Shown one piece after another: positions 1 to 8,930 of a stretch of 64,000 bases of DNA. Numbering within the stretch: position 1 is the first letter of the stretch; every line of letters begins with the position of its first letter. Location: contig JAJYFF010000001.1 in assembly GCA_021785405.1 (NCBI GenBank), forward strand, positions 1 to 64,000, in the 5' to 3' direction. This DNA comes from Pseudomonadota bacterium (GTDB lineage Bacteria > Pseudomonadota > Gammaproteobacteria > Steroidobacterales > Steroidobacteraceae). The position numbers were made by a program, and so were the translations under genes. The notes under the pieces are model-generated. The model was not told the DNA's origin and searched no databases. It saw only the letters and a program-made list of their open reading frames with translations.

Positions 1-1
1 T

Positions 2-475
2 CCGCTGATCCGGATCGCGCACCGCTATCCCGACCGTCAGGTGTTGCTCGACGTGTGGGCGGTCACGCGTTATCGCGGCGAACCCGAGGGTCGCGACGGC
101 CAGGCGCTGCGCTGGTGCGCGGTCGGCGCGCTCGCGGCGGCGGGAGTGCTGCCCGCGGACCGACCGGTCGTCACGGCGTTGCGCTTGCCACCGCGGCTCA
201 CGGCGACGCGGACCGCGTGCTACCGGATCGATCGGTGGCCGGGGCCGGGCGGCGCGCGGCTGCGCGGCGCGCGGTGCGCGGATGCGCGCGCGGCGCGGCG
301 GGCGGCGGCCGGCGGCGCGGATTTCCTGGTGCTCGACACGCGGCTCGCGCCGCGCACCCTGCGGGCGCTGTGCGATGCAGTCGGGATCCCGGTCTACGCA
401 CGTGGTCTCGCGCTCGCACGCGCACAGGCGCTCGGCGCGAGCGGCGTGAACGCGATTCCTCGCGCCGGCGGCTGA
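2..475 (+). CDS. mutT: MutT/Nudix hydrolase, C-terminal part with thiamine-phosphate-synthase-like domain (5' truncated)
   Basis: The reading frame is open from the window edge, so the start and the Nudix box lie outside. The visible part begins inside the end of the Nudix domain (LIRIAHRYPD, then the WCAVGAL stretch). It continues into a TMP-synthase-like C-terminal domain ending ALGASGVNAIPRAGG. Two-domain MutT proteins of this kind are common in gammaproteobacteria, where MutT hydrolyses 8-oxo-dGTP. The position next to yacG, zapD, coaE and pilD, transcribed towards them, is the usual one. The assignment comes from context and C-terminal resemblance only; the catalytic motif cannot be seen. 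Confidence 0.75.
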   Translation, partial: PLIRIAHRYPDRQVLLDVWAVTRYRGEPEGRDGQALRWCAVGALAAAGVLPADRPVVTALRLPPRLTATRTACYRIDRWPGPGGARLRGARCADARAARRAAAGGADFLVLDTRLAPRTLRALCDAVGIPVYARGLALARAQALGASGVNAIPRAGG

Positions 476-505
476 GGTCCGGGCGCGCGCGACGGCCTGG
501 CGCCG

Positions 506-703
506 TCAGCGTTCGTCCGCCGCCGCGTCGTCCTCGGGGTGGGCGAGCTCGGGCGCGGACTCGTCGGGAATCGCGCGCGCGCCGCTGAACCATGCGCCGA
601 GATCGACGAGCCGGCAGCGCTCGCTGCAGAACGGGCGATAGGGATTCGCGGCCGTCCACGGCACCGCGCGATGGCAGGTCGGACACTCGACGCTCGGGAT
701 CAT
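506..703 (-). CDS. yacG: DNA gyrase inhibitor YacG, small zinc protein
   Basis: A 65-residue protein with the YacG arrangement of four cysteines: CPTC near residue 7, then [14 protein letters not shown]. The family binds one zinc, and E. coli YacG binds GyrB and inhibits gyrase. The C-terminus is acidic and probably disordered. Size and placement directly after zapD in the coaE-zapD-yacG block are as expected. It is probably co-transcribed from upstream, since only 16 bases separate it from zapD. Confidence 0.93.
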   Translation of the reverse strand: MIPSVECPTCHRAVPWTAANPYRPFCSERCRLVDLGAWFSGARAIPDESAPELAHPEDDAAADER

Positions 704-719
704 CGGGCGACGCGCCCCG

Positions 720-1526
720 CTACAGGCAGCAGGTCAACAGGAACGACACGTCGGTCTCGACGTGCACCGGCCGGTGCGCGGAATCGGTCCAGTTCAGGAA
801 TCGCACCGTGCAGCGATGCTGATTGCCGCTGATCTCCGGAAACAGGCCGATGTCGCCGGGCAGCGTGATCCGCACCAGCTGGCACGGCGTCTCGCGATCC
901 AGCGGCAGGTGGAACACGCCGCCGATCGCGGTCTCGGGCTTGCTGCGGGCGTTTTGCCGCGTGAGCCAGAGAATCTCGGCGATGCTGTCGCACAGCGGCC
1001 GGATCATCGCGAGCCATTGGCCGAACTCCGCCGCGCGCTCCTCTGGCGCCCGGCTCAACCAATGCGAATAATCCGGCAAGTCGAAGTCGCAGGTGCCGCC
1101 GGGAATCGCGCTGCGGTGCTTGATCGCGCACAGGAACTCCGAGTCCCGGAGCGGCGCCATGAAATTGCCGCCGACCGCCGACAGGTCGTTGCGCAGCCGC
1201 AGCAGGTTCGAGGTCAGCGCCTTCAAGCGTCCGGGATCGACGCCGCTCTTCGACTGGTAGTCCTTGAGGATGTTGATCTGCCGTTCGAGCTCCTTCAGCA
1301 CGTCGCTGCGCGCGTCGCCGCGCGCGGTGATCGCGAGGATCTCGAGCAGGCTCGCGACCGCGGCCCGCGTGCCCCAGGGGCTCGGCGACTCGCTGTGATA
1401 GATCGCCTGGGTGTACAGGAAGTCGAGCCGCAGGAACATGCGCATCCGCTCGTTCAGCGGCTGCTCATAGATCACCGGCGCCGGCTCGGGAGCGGATTCG
1501 GCCGTCGGGCCCAAATGCGAGTTCAT
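720..1526 (-). CDS. zapD: Cell division protein ZapD (FtsZ-associated)
   Basis: A 268-residue cytoplasmic protein matching the ZapD/DUF1342 family: an N-terminal helical part ([19 protein letters not shown]) and a C-terminal beta-rich part containing [27 protein letters not shown]. ZapD crosslinks and bundles FtsZ protofilaments at the division ring. Length is typical. The ATG start fits the family N-terminus after a variable Pro/Ala-rich leader. It lies between coaE and yacG on the same strand, the conserved gammaproteobacterial order. Confidence 0.95.
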   Translation of the reverse strand: MNSHLGPTAESAPEPAPVIYEQPLNERMRMFLRLDFLYTQAIYHSESPSPWGTRAAVASLLEILAITARGDARSDVLKELERQINILKDYQSKSGVDPGRLKALTSNLLRLRNDLSAVGGNFMAPLRDSEFLCAIKHRSAIPGGTCDFDLPDYSHWLSRAPEERAAEFGQWLAMIRPLCDSIAEILWLTRQNARSKPETAIGGVFHLPLDRETPCQLVRITLPGDIGLFPEISGNQHRCTVRFLNWTDSAHRPVHVETDVSFLLTCCL

Positions 1527-1568
1527 CTGCCTATTCTGAGCCAGACCGTGCCCCAGGGTAAACCTCGA

Positions 1569-2216
1569 TCAGGGGTCTGGGGGGGCAGCGGCCCCCGTCG
1601 GCCGCGCGGAGGGGTGCGCCGCGGCGAGCGCGAGATAGCGCCGATGGAGCGCGTCGACGCCCGCGCGCAGCGCCTCGGGGCCGCCGTCGTTCGGCAGCAC
1701 GTCGTCCGCGCGCGCGAGCCGTTCGGCGCGTCGCGCCTGCGCGGCGAGCATCGAGTCCGCGAGCTCGGCCGAGATGCGATCGCGCTCGAGCAAGCGCCGG
1801 CGCTGCGTGTCCTCGGTGACGTCGACGACCAGGATCCGGTCGATATCGTCCCGCGGCCCCCCCTCGATCAGCAGCGGGATCACCAGGATCGCGTAGGGGC
1901 CGGTCGCCGCGGCGGTGCGGCGGGCCATCTCGGCCCTGATCCGCGGATGCAGGATCGCCTCGAGATCGCGGCGTGCGCCGAGGTCGCGAAACACCCGTTC
2001 GCGCAGCGCCCGCCGGTCGAGGCGCCGCTCGGCGTCGAGGACGCCGTCGCCGAAGCGGGCGACGATCTCGGCGAGTGCGGGCGTGCCGGGCTCGACGAGG
2101 GCGCGGGCGACCTCGTCGGCGTCGATCACCGTCGCGCCGAGCTCGGCGAAGCGGCCCGCGGCGGTCGTCTTGCCGCTCGCGATGCCGCCGGTGAGCCCGA
2201 TCCGCAGCCCGGTCAT
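1569..2216 (-). CDS. coaE: Dephospho-CoA kinase
   Basis: A 215-residue P-loop kinase that phosphorylates the 3'-hydroxyl of dephospho-CoA, the last step of coenzyme A synthesis. The Walker A motif GLTGGIASGKTT is at the N-terminus, followed by the IDADEVAR segment, the LHPRIRAEM helix and VIPLLIEGG. It starts four bases after the pilD stop, so it is probably translationally coupled to the pilin-processing operon. The C-terminus has a short Pro/Ala-rich tail beyond the usual family end. Confidence 0.95.
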   Translation of the reverse strand: MTGLRIGLTGGIASGKTTAAGRFAELGATVIDADEVARALVEPGTPALAEIVARFGDGVLDAERRLDRRALRERVFRDLGARRDLEAILHPRIRAEMARRTAAATGPYAILVIPLLIEGGPRDDIDRILVVDVTEDTQRRRLLERDRISAELADSMLAAQARRAERLARADDVLPNDGGPEALRAGVDALHRRYLALAAAHPSARPTGAAAPPDP

Positions 2217-2220
2217 CGTC

Positions 2221-3141
2221 TCAGTGGCCGAGTCCGGAGACCCGCAGGTAGTCGCCGAGCATCTCGGGGCCGTAGAGCATCGCGAGCCAGCCCGCGACCG
2301 CGAGGTAGGGGCCGAACGGGATCGGCGCGGCGCGGTCCCGTCCGCGGAAGACGATCATCGCGATGCCGAGCACCGCGCCGGCCGCCGCGGCGAGCACGAT
2401 CACCAGCGGGAGCATCCGCCAGCCGAGCCACGCGCCCAAGGCGGCGAACAGCTTGAAGTCCCCATACCCCATGCCCTCCTTGCCGGTCAGCAGGTGGTGC
2501 GCCTGATACACGAGCCACAGCGACAGATACCCCGCCACCGCGCCGAGGATCGCCGCATGCGGGCCGACCGGGATCCCGGTCGGCCCTGAACCCCACAACG
2601 CCGCCGCGGCAAGCCCGGTCCACAGCAGGGGCAGCGTGATTCCGTCGGGCAGCAACTGGTGATCGATGTCGATCCCGGTCAACGCGATCAGCAGCCAGGT
2701 CACGAGCAGCGCGCAGGCGGCCGGTATCCCGAAGCCGAAATGGGCCGCGACCATCGCCGAGGCCCAGCCGGTCGCGAGCTCGACGACGGGGTAGCGCACC
2801 GAGATGCGCGCGCCGCAGGCCGCGCAGCGGCCGCGCAGCATGAGCCAACCGAGCACCGGCACGTTGTGCCAGGCCTTGATCGGCGTCCGGCACGCGGGGC
2901 AGGCCGAGCGTGGGGTCCAGAGGTTGAACGTCGCCGCCGCCGGCGGTTCCGGGCGCGGGGCGGCCGCGGACTCCTCGCGCAGGAGGTCCTCGGCCTGGGC
3001 GCGCCAGTCGCGCTCCAGCATCCGCGGGACGCGGTAGATCACGACGTTCAGGAAACTGCCGACGACCAGGCCGATCACGAACACCGAGCCCGCGAACAGT
3101 CCCGGGTTCCCGGCGTAGACCGCCGCGAGTTCGCTCAGCAT
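2221..3141 (-). CDS. pilD: Type IV prepilin peptidase / N-methyltransferase
   Basis: A 306-residue inner-membrane bifunctional enzyme that removes the prepilin leader and methylates the new N-terminal Phe. It shows the A24 family layout: N-terminal membrane segment, GSFLNVVIYRVP, a cytoplasmic zinc loop with two CxxC pairs (CPAC and CAAC), then the two aspartate motifs TGIDIDHQLLPD and GYGDFKL, followed by several membrane helices. Its substrates in this window include PilA. It is downstream of pilB and pilC on the same strand, a standard pilin-biogenesis operon. Confidence 0.96.
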   Translation of the reverse strand: MLSELAAVYAGNPGLFAGSVFVIGLVVGSFLNVVIYRVPRMLERDWRAQAEDLLREESAAAPRPEPPAAATFNLWTPRSACPACRTPIKAWHNVPVLGWLMLRGRCAACGARISVRYPVVELATGWASAMVAAHFGFGIPAACALLVTWLLIALTGIDIDHQLLPDGITLPLLWTGLAAAALWGSGPTGIPVGPHAAILGAVAGYLSLWLVYQAHHLLTGKEGMGYGDFKLFAALGAWLGWRMLPLVIVLAAAAGAVLGIAMIVFRGRDRAAPIPFGPYLAVAGWLAMLYGPEMLGDYLRVSGLGH

Positions 3142-3183
3142 CGGCGAATTCGAGGTGCTGCGAGCCGCGGCCCCGGCGGTCCG

Positions 3184-4416
3184 CTAGCCGACCACCTGGC
3201 CCAGCTTGAAGATCGGCAGGTACATCGCGATCACCATGCCGCCGACGAGCACGCCGAGCACGACCATGATCAGCGGCTCGAGCAGGCTCGACATCCCATC
3301 GACCGCCGCGTCGACTTCCGTTTCGTAGAACTCCGCGACCTTGCTCGACATCTGGTCGAGCGATCCGGATTCCTCGCCGACCGCGATCATCTGCACGACC
3401 ATGTTCGGAAACAGTCCCGTGTTCTCCATCGCGCGCTGCAGGCGCTGGCCGGTCGCGACTTCGTCCTTCATCCGGAGCGTCGCTTCCTCGTACACGATGT
3501 TGCCGGTCGCACCGGCGACCGATTGCATCGCCTCGACGAGCGGCACGCCCGCCGCGAACATCGTGGAGAGCGTGCGCGCGAAGCGGGCGATCGCCGCCTT
3601 CACCATGATCGGCCCGATCACCGGGATGTGCAGCAGCATCCGGTCGAGCGTCCGGCGCATGTTGCGCGAGCGCTTCTTGAAGTAGATGAACGTATAGACC
3701 GCCGCGCCGGCCGCGATCAGGATCAGCCAGCCGCGGCGTTGCACGAAGCGCGACAGGTTCACGACCATCTGCGTGAACGCGGGGAGCGCCGCTCCGAAGC
3801 CCTTGAACAGCGACTCGAACTGCGGGATCACGAAGATCAGCAGGATCGTCATCACCAGCACCGCGACGACCATCACCGCGGTCGGGTAGAACAGCGCCTT
3901 CTTGATCTTCTTCTTCAGCGCCTCGGTCTTTTCCTTGTAGGTCGCGATCTTGTCGAGGAGCGTTTCCAGCGCGCCGGCCTGCTCGCCCGCCTCCACGAGG
4001 TTCACGAACAGATCGTCGAAATACAGCGGGTGCTTCGCGAGCGCCTCGTGCAGGGTGCTGCCGCCCTCGATCGTCGACTTGATGTCGAGCACGAGCTTCT
4101 GCATCGCCGGCTTGTCGTGGCCGTTGCCGACGATCTCCAGCGACTGCACCATCGGGATCCCGGCCGCCATCATCGTCGCGAGCTGGCGGCTGAACACCGC
4201 GATGTCCTCGGCCTTGACCTTGCCGCCGCCGCTGAACGGCCGCGCGCGCTGGGTCTTCACCCGGGTCGGGGCGACGCCCTGGCGGCGCAGGTCGGCGCGC
4301 AGCGCCGCCTCGCTCGCCGCGAGCGCCTTGCCGCGCACGACGTTGCCGCGCTTGTCCTTGCCTACCCAGATGAACTGGGTGTCTTTCTTGGTGCTCGCGG
4401 CCGCCGTCATCGCCAT
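3184..4416 (-). CDS. pilC: Type IV pilus inner-membrane platform protein
   Basis: A 410-residue GspF/PilC platform protein with two repeated GspF domains (FSRQLATMMAAGIPMVQSLE, then FARTLSTMFAAGVPLVEAMQ) and three membrane helices. It couples the PilB and PilT ATPases to pilin assembly. The listed ORF extends far upstream in frame over pilB. I chose the ATG at 4416 (MAMTAAASTKK) because the length then matches the family and the start falls in the 30-base gap after pilB. Confidence 0.95.
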   Translation of the reverse strand: MAMTAAASTKKDTQFIWVGKDKRGNVVRGKALAASEAALRADLRRQGVAPTRVKTQRARPFSGGGKVKAEDIAVFSRQLATMMAAGIPMVQSLEIVGNGHDKPAMQKLVLDIKSTIEGGSTLHEALAKHPLYFDDLFVNLVEAGEQAGALETLLDKIATYKEKTEALKKKIKKALFYPTAVMVVAVLVMTILLIFVIPQFESLFKGFGAALPAFTQMVVNLSRFVQRRGWLILIAAGAAVYTFIYFKKRSRNMRRTLDRMLLHIPVIGPIMVKAAIARFARTLSTMFAAGVPLVEAMQSVAGATGNIVYEEATLRMKDEVATGQRLQRAMENTGLFPNMVVQMIAVGEESGSLDQMSSKVAEFYETEVDAAVDGMSSLLEPLIMVVLGVLVGGMVIAMYLPIFKLGQVVG

Positions 4417-4445
4417 GGTTCGATTCCCGTCTTGCGCTGCAACGA

Positions 4446-6191
4446 TCAATCCAGCGTGACGCTGTTGACTTCCTCGAGGCTCGTCAAACCGTCCATCACC
4501 TTCTGCAAGCCCGCGCGGCGCAGGTTCCACACCCCGTCCTTCGCCGCCTGGTCCGCGATGTGCATCGCACCACCGCCTTCCATGATGATCCGGCCGACCG
4601 CATCGGTCACCGGCATCACTTGATAGATGCCGGTGCGGCCCTTGTAGCCGTCGATGCACTGGCCGCAGCCGACCGCCTTGTAGACGCGGATGCCGCGCGC
4701 GATGTCGGCCTCCTCGAAGCCTTCGCGCCGCAGCGCCTCCGCGGGCACGTCGATCGGCTGCTTGCAATGGATGCAGAGCTTGCGCGCGAGGCGTTGCGCG
4801 ATGATCAGGCTCACCGAGGTCGCGATCGCGTACGGCTTCACGCCCATGTCGACCAGCCGCGTCAGCGTCTGCGGCGCGTCGTTGGTGTGCAGGGTCGAGA
4901 GCACGAGGTGGCCGGTCTGCGCCGCTTTCAGCGCGATCTCCGCGGTCTCGAGGTCGCGGATCTCGCCGACCATGATCACGTCCGGATCCTGGCGCAGGAA
5001 CGCGCGCAGCGCGGCCGCGAAAGTGAGGCCGACCTTCGGGTTCACGTTGACCTGGTTGACGCCGGGCAGGTTGATCTCGGCCGGATCCTCGGCGGTCGAG
5101 ATGTTGCAATCCTCGGTGTTCAGGATGTTGAGGCCGGTGTACAGCGAGACGGTCTTGCCGCTCCCGGTCGGGCCGGTCACGAGGATCATGCCCTGCGGCT
5201 TCGCGAGGTACTTGAGGTACAGGTCGCGTTGCGGCTTCTCGTAGCCCAGCGCGTCGATCCCGAGCATCGCGCTGGACGGGTCGAGGATGCGGGCGACGAC
5301 CTTCTCGCCGAACAGGGTCGGGCAGGTGCTCACGCGAAAGTCGATCGCGCGGTTCTTCGACAGACGCATCTTGATGCGCCCGTCCTGCGGCACGCGCCGC
5401 TCGGCGATGTCGAGCCGCGACATCACCTTCAGGCGCGCGACGATCTTCGGCGCGAGCTGCACCGGCGGCAGCGCGACTTCCTTCAGCACGCCGTCGAGCC
5501 GGCTGCGGATCCGGAAGGTCTTCTCGTAGGGTTCGAAATGCACGTCGGACGCGCCCTTCTTGATCGCGTCCAGCAGGATCTTGTTCACGAAGCGGACGAT
5601 CGGCGCGTCCTCGACGTCGTCGCGCCCGAGCGCGTCGCCGTTGACCTCGTCATCGCCGCCGGTGACTTCGAGGTTCTCCAGGTCGAAGTCGTCGTCGGTG
5701 AGGTGCGGCATCACCGATTCGGCCTGCTCGATCGCCTTGTCGACCGCCTTCTGCAGCTTGTCGTCCTCGACGACGACGAACTCGATCACCATCGAGGTCT
5801 GGAAGCGGATCTCGTCGAGTGCGTGCAGGTTCGTCGGATCGGCGACCGCGAGGAACAGCCGCTTGCCGCGCTTCATCAGCGGCATCACACGGTGTTTCTG
5901 CAAGAGCTTGTCGCTGACCAGCCGGAACGCGTCCGGGTCCGGGACGACCGCGTCGAGGTCGAGCAGCGGGACGCCGAACTCGTTCGACGCCGAGATCGCG
6001 ATGTCGCGCGCGCTCGCGAGGCTCGTGGTGACGAGCTGGGTCACCAGGCTCACGCGCTTTTCCTTCGCGCGCGTGATCGCATCGTGCATCGCCGACTCCT
6101 CGAGGAGCCCGTCCTGCACCAGGCGTTGCGCGAGACCGCTGAAGGCGGAGCGCGAGCCGCTGCCCATCGATGCCAATGCGTTGTCGTTCAT
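4446..6191 (-). CDS. pilB: Type IV pilus assembly ATPase
   Basis: A 581-residue cytoplasmic hexameric ATPase that powers pilus extension. It has an N-terminal MshEN/GspE-N region, Walker A GPTGSGKT, the Asp-box and Walker B region (DPDVIMVGEIRD), the His box LSTLHTNDA, and a C-terminal tetracysteine zinc motif (CIHC and CGQC). I chose ATG 6191 (MNDNALASMG) over the upstream in-frame TTG at 6221 because the family N-terminus begins here. It leads the pilB-pilC-pilD block. Confidence 0.96.
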   Translation of the reverse strand: MNDNALASMGSGSRSAFSGLAQRLVQDGLLEESAMHDAITRAKEKRVSLVTQLVTTSLASARDIAISASNEFGVPLLDLDAVVPDPDAFRLVSDKLLQKHRVMPLMKRGKRLFLAVADPTNLHALDEIRFQTSMVIEFVVVEDDKLQKAVDKAIEQAESVMPHLTDDDFDLENLEVTGGDDEVNGDALGRDDVEDAPIVRFVNKILLDAIKKGASDVHFEPYEKTFRIRSRLDGVLKEVALPPVQLAPKIVARLKVMSRLDIAERRVPQDGRIKMRLSKNRAIDFRVSTCPTLFGEKVVARILDPSSAMLGIDALGYEKPQRDLYLKYLAKPQGMILVTGPTGSGKTVSLYTGLNILNTEDCNISTAEDPAEINLPGVNQVNVNPKVGLTFAAALRAFLRQDPDVIMVGEIRDLETAEIALKAAQTGHLVLSTLHTNDAPQTLTRLVDMGVKPYAIATSVSLIIAQRLARKLCIHCKQPIDVPAEALRREGFEEADIARGIRVYKAVGCGQCIDGYKGRTGIYQVMPVTDAVGRIIMEGGGAMHIADQAAKDGVWNLRRAGLQKVMDGLTSLEEVNSVTLD

Positions 6192-6256
6192 GGATTGACG
6201 TCGAACCGAGCGTTGCTCCAAACCCTTAGTCTACTACCGGAAGGCCGGCGAGCAAT

Positions 6257-6280
6257 TGTCAAATTCGCGAGGATCCTCGC
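6257..6280 (-). promoter_or_regulatory. Possible pilB promoter -35 with adjacent palindrome
   Basis: On the minus strand a perfect TTGACA lies at 6262-6257, about 65 bases upstream of the pilB ATG. It is immediately preceded by a 14-base perfect palindrome, GCGAGGATCCTCGC (6267-6280). No convincing -10 at normal spacing was found; TAGACT lies too far away. The palindrome could be an operator. The 6192-6545 gap otherwise holds only the pilA terminator and nothing gene-like. Confidence 0.3.
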
Positions 6281-6470
6281 ACAAGCCCGCGGCCGGCTTC
6301 GTGACTCGGTTCCCAGTATTCGTCGGTCGTGCGGAGCGCCTGGATCCGACCGACCGCGGCCGGGCCGGCCGGGTGGCGAGTGGGTCCGCGGATGATCGAG
6401 TCGACAGGGGCGGAGGTCCGTTCGCATCGGGCTGTCCATTGCTCGTGAAACCGGTCTGCTCAAATATAAA

Positions 6471-6492
6471 GAGCCCCTCTTGCGAGGGGCTC
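6471..6492 (-). terminator. Intrinsic terminator of pilA
   Basis: A perfect 9-bp stem (GAGCCCCTC / GAGGGGCTC) with a 4-base loop is followed on the minus strand by the T-rich stretch TTTATATTT. It lies 54 bases after the pilA stop, so pilA is probably a single-gene transcript insulated from pilBCD. Confidence 0.9.
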
Positions 6493-6545
6493 CGGGTTGG
6501 GCCGTCAGGCCCGTTCCAATCGAACGGCTTGGACGCCGTCAGCCA

Positions 6546-7067
6546 TTACGAGTTGCAGGCGGTCGGGAGGTACTGACCGGCGACGACACCGCTAGTCGGT
6601 GCAGCGGAAGCGCCGCTAGCCAAAACGGCACCGGTAGGCGCAGCCGCCAAGCCGCAAACCCAAGTGACGTCCTTGCTCGTGTCCACATACGGAACCAGGT
6701 AGAGTGAGGACCCCGAAATCGCAGCATTCGTCGAAGGCTGGGCATATGCAATTGCGATATCGCCGTTCGATATCGTGACGGCCGAAACATATTTACCTGA
6801 GATCGTGCCGCCACCCATCTGGACGCAGTTAGTCGACACACCGCCAGTGCCGCTGGTGCAAATCGCCGTCGGCATTGAGCCGTAATTGGCATAGTACTCC
6901 TGCATCGCGGTTTTCAGGCCATCGGCGAGGCTCAAGCCTTCCGTGACCTGCGCGCGGATCGTGTAATTCTGATACGCCGGAATCGCGATCGCGGCCAAGA
7001 TGCCGATGATCGCGACGACGATCATCAACTCGATCAGCGTGAAACCTTTCTGGACTTGCTTCGTCAT
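6546..7067 (-). CDS. pilA: Type IVa major pilin
   Basis: A 173-residue prepilin with a short leader MTKQVQKG, cleavage before [27 protein letters not shown], and Glu at mature position 5. This is the classic class III signal and N-terminal helix of type IVa pilins. A C-terminal cysteine pair (VCGLA ... LPTACNS) would close the D-loop, and a second cysteine pair lies mid-protein. The start is preceded by AAGGAG with five bases of spacing. It is expressed alone from a sigma-54-type promoter and ends at an intrinsic terminator. Base composition is less GC-rich than the neighbours, as often seen for pilin genes under exchange or selection. Confidence 0.97.
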   Translation of the reverse strand: MTKQVQKGFTLIELMIVVAIIGILAAIAIPAYQNYTIRAQVTEGLSLADGLKTAMQEYYANYGSMPTAICTSGTGGVSTNCVQMGGGTISGKYVSAVTISNGDIAIAYAQPSTNAAISGSSLYLVPYVDTSKDVTWVCGLAAAPTGAVLASGASAAPTSGVVAGQYLPTACNS

Positions 7068-7140
7068 TTGCGCTCCTTGAGATGGTAAAGATCCTGAATA
7101 TCGGTACTAAGACCACGGCTTGCGCCTGTGCCGAGAATTA

Positions 7141-7156
7141 AGCAAGGGGCGTGCCA
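7141..7156 (-). promoter_or_regulatory. Sigma-54 promoter of pilA
   Basis: The minus strand reads TGGCACGCCCCTTGCT, a full match to the sigma-54 consensus TGGCACG-N4-TTGCW with the GG and GC elements at the required spacing. The predicted start is near 7130, giving a leader of about 62 bases before the pilA ATG. PilSR/RpoN control of pilA is established in Pseudomonas, and both regulators are encoded at 18.9-21.8 kb here. Confidence 0.93.
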
Positions 7157-7174
7157 ATCGGAAAAAAAAGCGAG

Positions 7175-7187
7175 TAACCGAATGATT
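7175..7187 (-). promoter_or_regulatory. IHF-like site upstream of the pilA promoter
   Basis: The minus strand AATCATTCGGTTA matches the IHF consensus WATCAANNNNTTR at all but one position. It lies between the sigma-54 promoter and the distal palindrome, where DNA bending would be expected. An A-tract lies beside it at 7162-7169. This is a consensus match only. Confidence 0.45.
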
Positions 7188-7275
7188 TTCATTGAATTAT
7201 TGTTTTTCGCCGGATACCCGCTGCGATCCGCGTCTCATTTGGCGGATCGGCTGGGATGCTCCGCTGCGTCACCGA

Positions 7276-7292
7276 CTGACAAAAATTGTCAG
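7276..7292. promoter_or_regulatory. Palindromic candidate enhancer (PilR-type) site
   Basis: A 17-base perfect inverted repeat, CTGACAAAAATTGTCAG, sits about 120 bp upstream of the sigma-54 promoter, a normal distance for an enhancer-binding regulator. TGTC half-sites are part of the reported PilR-binding consensus in P. aeruginosa, and another GTGTGTC follows at once. It is the best candidate for PilR binding, but could serve another regulator. Confidence 0.5.
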
Positions 7293-7334
7293 CGTGTGTC
7301 GCGCCCCGATACGGCGGGCGTGGGTACGAAACGC

Positions 7335-8930
7335 TCAGCGGGGGGATGAGCGCTCTTCGTGGTAGTCGTCCTCGGCGTTGATCTGCCAAATCGCGGTCTT
7401 GTCGCCAAGTGTCAAGATCGCGTCGACCGCGGCGTTTGCCGCGAGCATTGAGTGGTCTTGATTGTTGTAGCGGTGCATGCCGTTGCGGCCGATCGGATAC
7501 AGATTCGAGACGGTGTCGAGGAACGCGCGGACCCGCGCGAATTCCCGGTATTCGCCGAAGTATGCGGGATACGCCTTCGGCACCCGCACGACCGTGCCGT
7601 CGAGCACGTCGGCGCGGTCGATCATCCCGATCTTCTCGAGCTCCGCGGCCGCGAAGTCGAGGAACGCGGCGTTCGGCATCGACCAGAGCGCATCGCCTTC
7701 GTCGCAGAAATACTCGAGGCCCAGCCAGATCGTCGCGGGATCCGCGACCATCGCCGGGCTCCAGTTGTTGAACACCTGCAGGCGCCCGATCTTCACGTCG
7801 GGCTCTTGGATGTAGATCCAGTTGTCCGGCGGCATCCCGTTCGCCGCGCGTCGGTCGCTGGACCGGCCGGTCGTGCGCATCCGCCGGAGCAAGAGCCCGG
7901 CGGTCATGAAGTCGCGATACGGCAAATGCGCGGCGACCCGGCGCAGCGACTCGTCCGACGGCTCGAGCATCGCGACGAGATCGCGAACCGGCATCGTCGA
8001 GATGAAATGCGCGCAGGGAAAGCGCTCGACCGAGCCGTCGGCGTCATTGCGCACGTCCACCGCGGTGATCCGCGCGCCGTCGCGCTGCAACCCGACGACG
8101 CGGTGGCGCAAGAGCACGCGTCCCCCCTGCGCCGCGATCTGGCGCGCGACCTCTTCCCACATTTGACCCGGTCCGAATTTCGGGTACAGGAAGCGTTCGA
8201 TCAGACTGGTCTCGGTATCCTTTTGTGCGGTGCCGGCGCGATGCCGGAACGGTTGGCGCAGTGCGTGCGCAACCGCCTTGCCGATCGACAGACCCTTCAC
8301 GCGCTGTGCGCCCCACTCCGCCGAGATCTCGCGGCAGGACACGCCCCAGACCTTCTCGGTGTAATCCTTGAAGAACGTCCGATAGAGCCGATCGCCGAAG
8401 CGGTTCACGAAGAAATCTTCGAGCGAGCGCTCGTCCCGGCGCGGGAACGCTTGGGCTTGCGCGTAGCTCACGCCGACGCGCAGCGTCTCCGCCAGCCCTA
8501 AGCTGCGCAAGGTGTTCGCGTTCAGCTTCAACGGGTAGTCGAAGAACCGCCGCCGGTAGAAGATCCGCGACAGCCGCTCACGAACCAGCAGCACCCGATC
8601 CTCGGCGCCCGGCGCGGTGCGGTCCGGCGTGAATTCGCGGGCGGCGCTTTGATAGGCGATCCGCAGGGGCTCGCCGGGGTCGCTCGCGACCGGCAGGATC
8701 GACTGCCACCAACGCATCACCCAGTCGGATTTCGAGAAGAACCGATGGCCACCGAGATCCATCCGATTCCCGCGATACTCGATTGTTTTCGAGATCCCAC
8801 CGACCTGTGAGTCGTAGTCCAGCACGATCGGCTGCAGATCAGAGCGGCGCAGCAACTCGAGCGCCGCGGTGAGGCCCGCCGGTCCCGCGCCGGCGATCAC
8901 GACAATTTCTCTTTCGTGCGGTCGATTCAT
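7335..8930 (-). CDS. NAD(P)/FAD-dependent oxidoreductase (protoporphyrinogen-oxidase/UGM-like fold)
   Basis: A 531-residue flavoprotein with an N-terminal dinucleotide-binding motif ([17 protein letters not shown]) and the family segment [18 protein letters not shown], then [13 protein letters not shown]. These proteins resemble UDP-galactopyranose mutase and amine-oxidase folds and are often found in polysaccharide clusters, but their reaction is generally unknown. It is the last gene of a seven-gene minus-strand operon, with its ATG overlapping the preceding stop (ATGA). I infer a role in making or modifying the sugar or lipid of the cluster, with moderate confidence only. Confidence 0.85.
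   Translation of the reverse strand: MNRPHEREIVVIAGAGPAGLTAALELLRRSDLQPIVLDYDSQVGGISKTIEYRGNRMDLGGHRFFSKSDWVMRWWQSILPVASDPGEPLRIAYQSAAREFTPDRTAPGAEDRVLLVRERLSRIFYRRRFFDYPLKLNANTLRSLGLAETLRVGVSYAQAQAFPRRDERSLEDFFVNRFGDRLYRTFFKDYTEKVWGVSCREISAEWGAQRVKGLSIGKAVAHALRQPFRHRAGTAQKDTETSLIERFLYPKFGPGQMWEEVARQIAAQGGRVLLRHRVVGLQRDGARITAVDVRNDADGSVERFPCAHFISTMPVRDLVAMLEPSDESLRRVAAHLPYRDFMTAGLLLRRMRTTGRSSDRRAANGMPPDNWIYIQEPDVKIGRLQVFNNWSPAMVADPATIWLGLEYFCDEGDALWSMPNAAFLDFAAAELEKIGMIDRADVLDGTVVRVPKAYPAYFGEYREFARVRAFLDTVSNLYPIGRNGMHRYNNQDHSMLAANAAVDAILTLGDKTAIWQINAEDDYHEERSSPR

Noticed and set aside
2659-4623. 654-residue plus-strand ORF antisense to pilD and pilC, and a similar one over pilB (4560-6395)
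   Set aside because: His/Asp/Arg-rich shadow frames opposite strongly conserved pilus genes.
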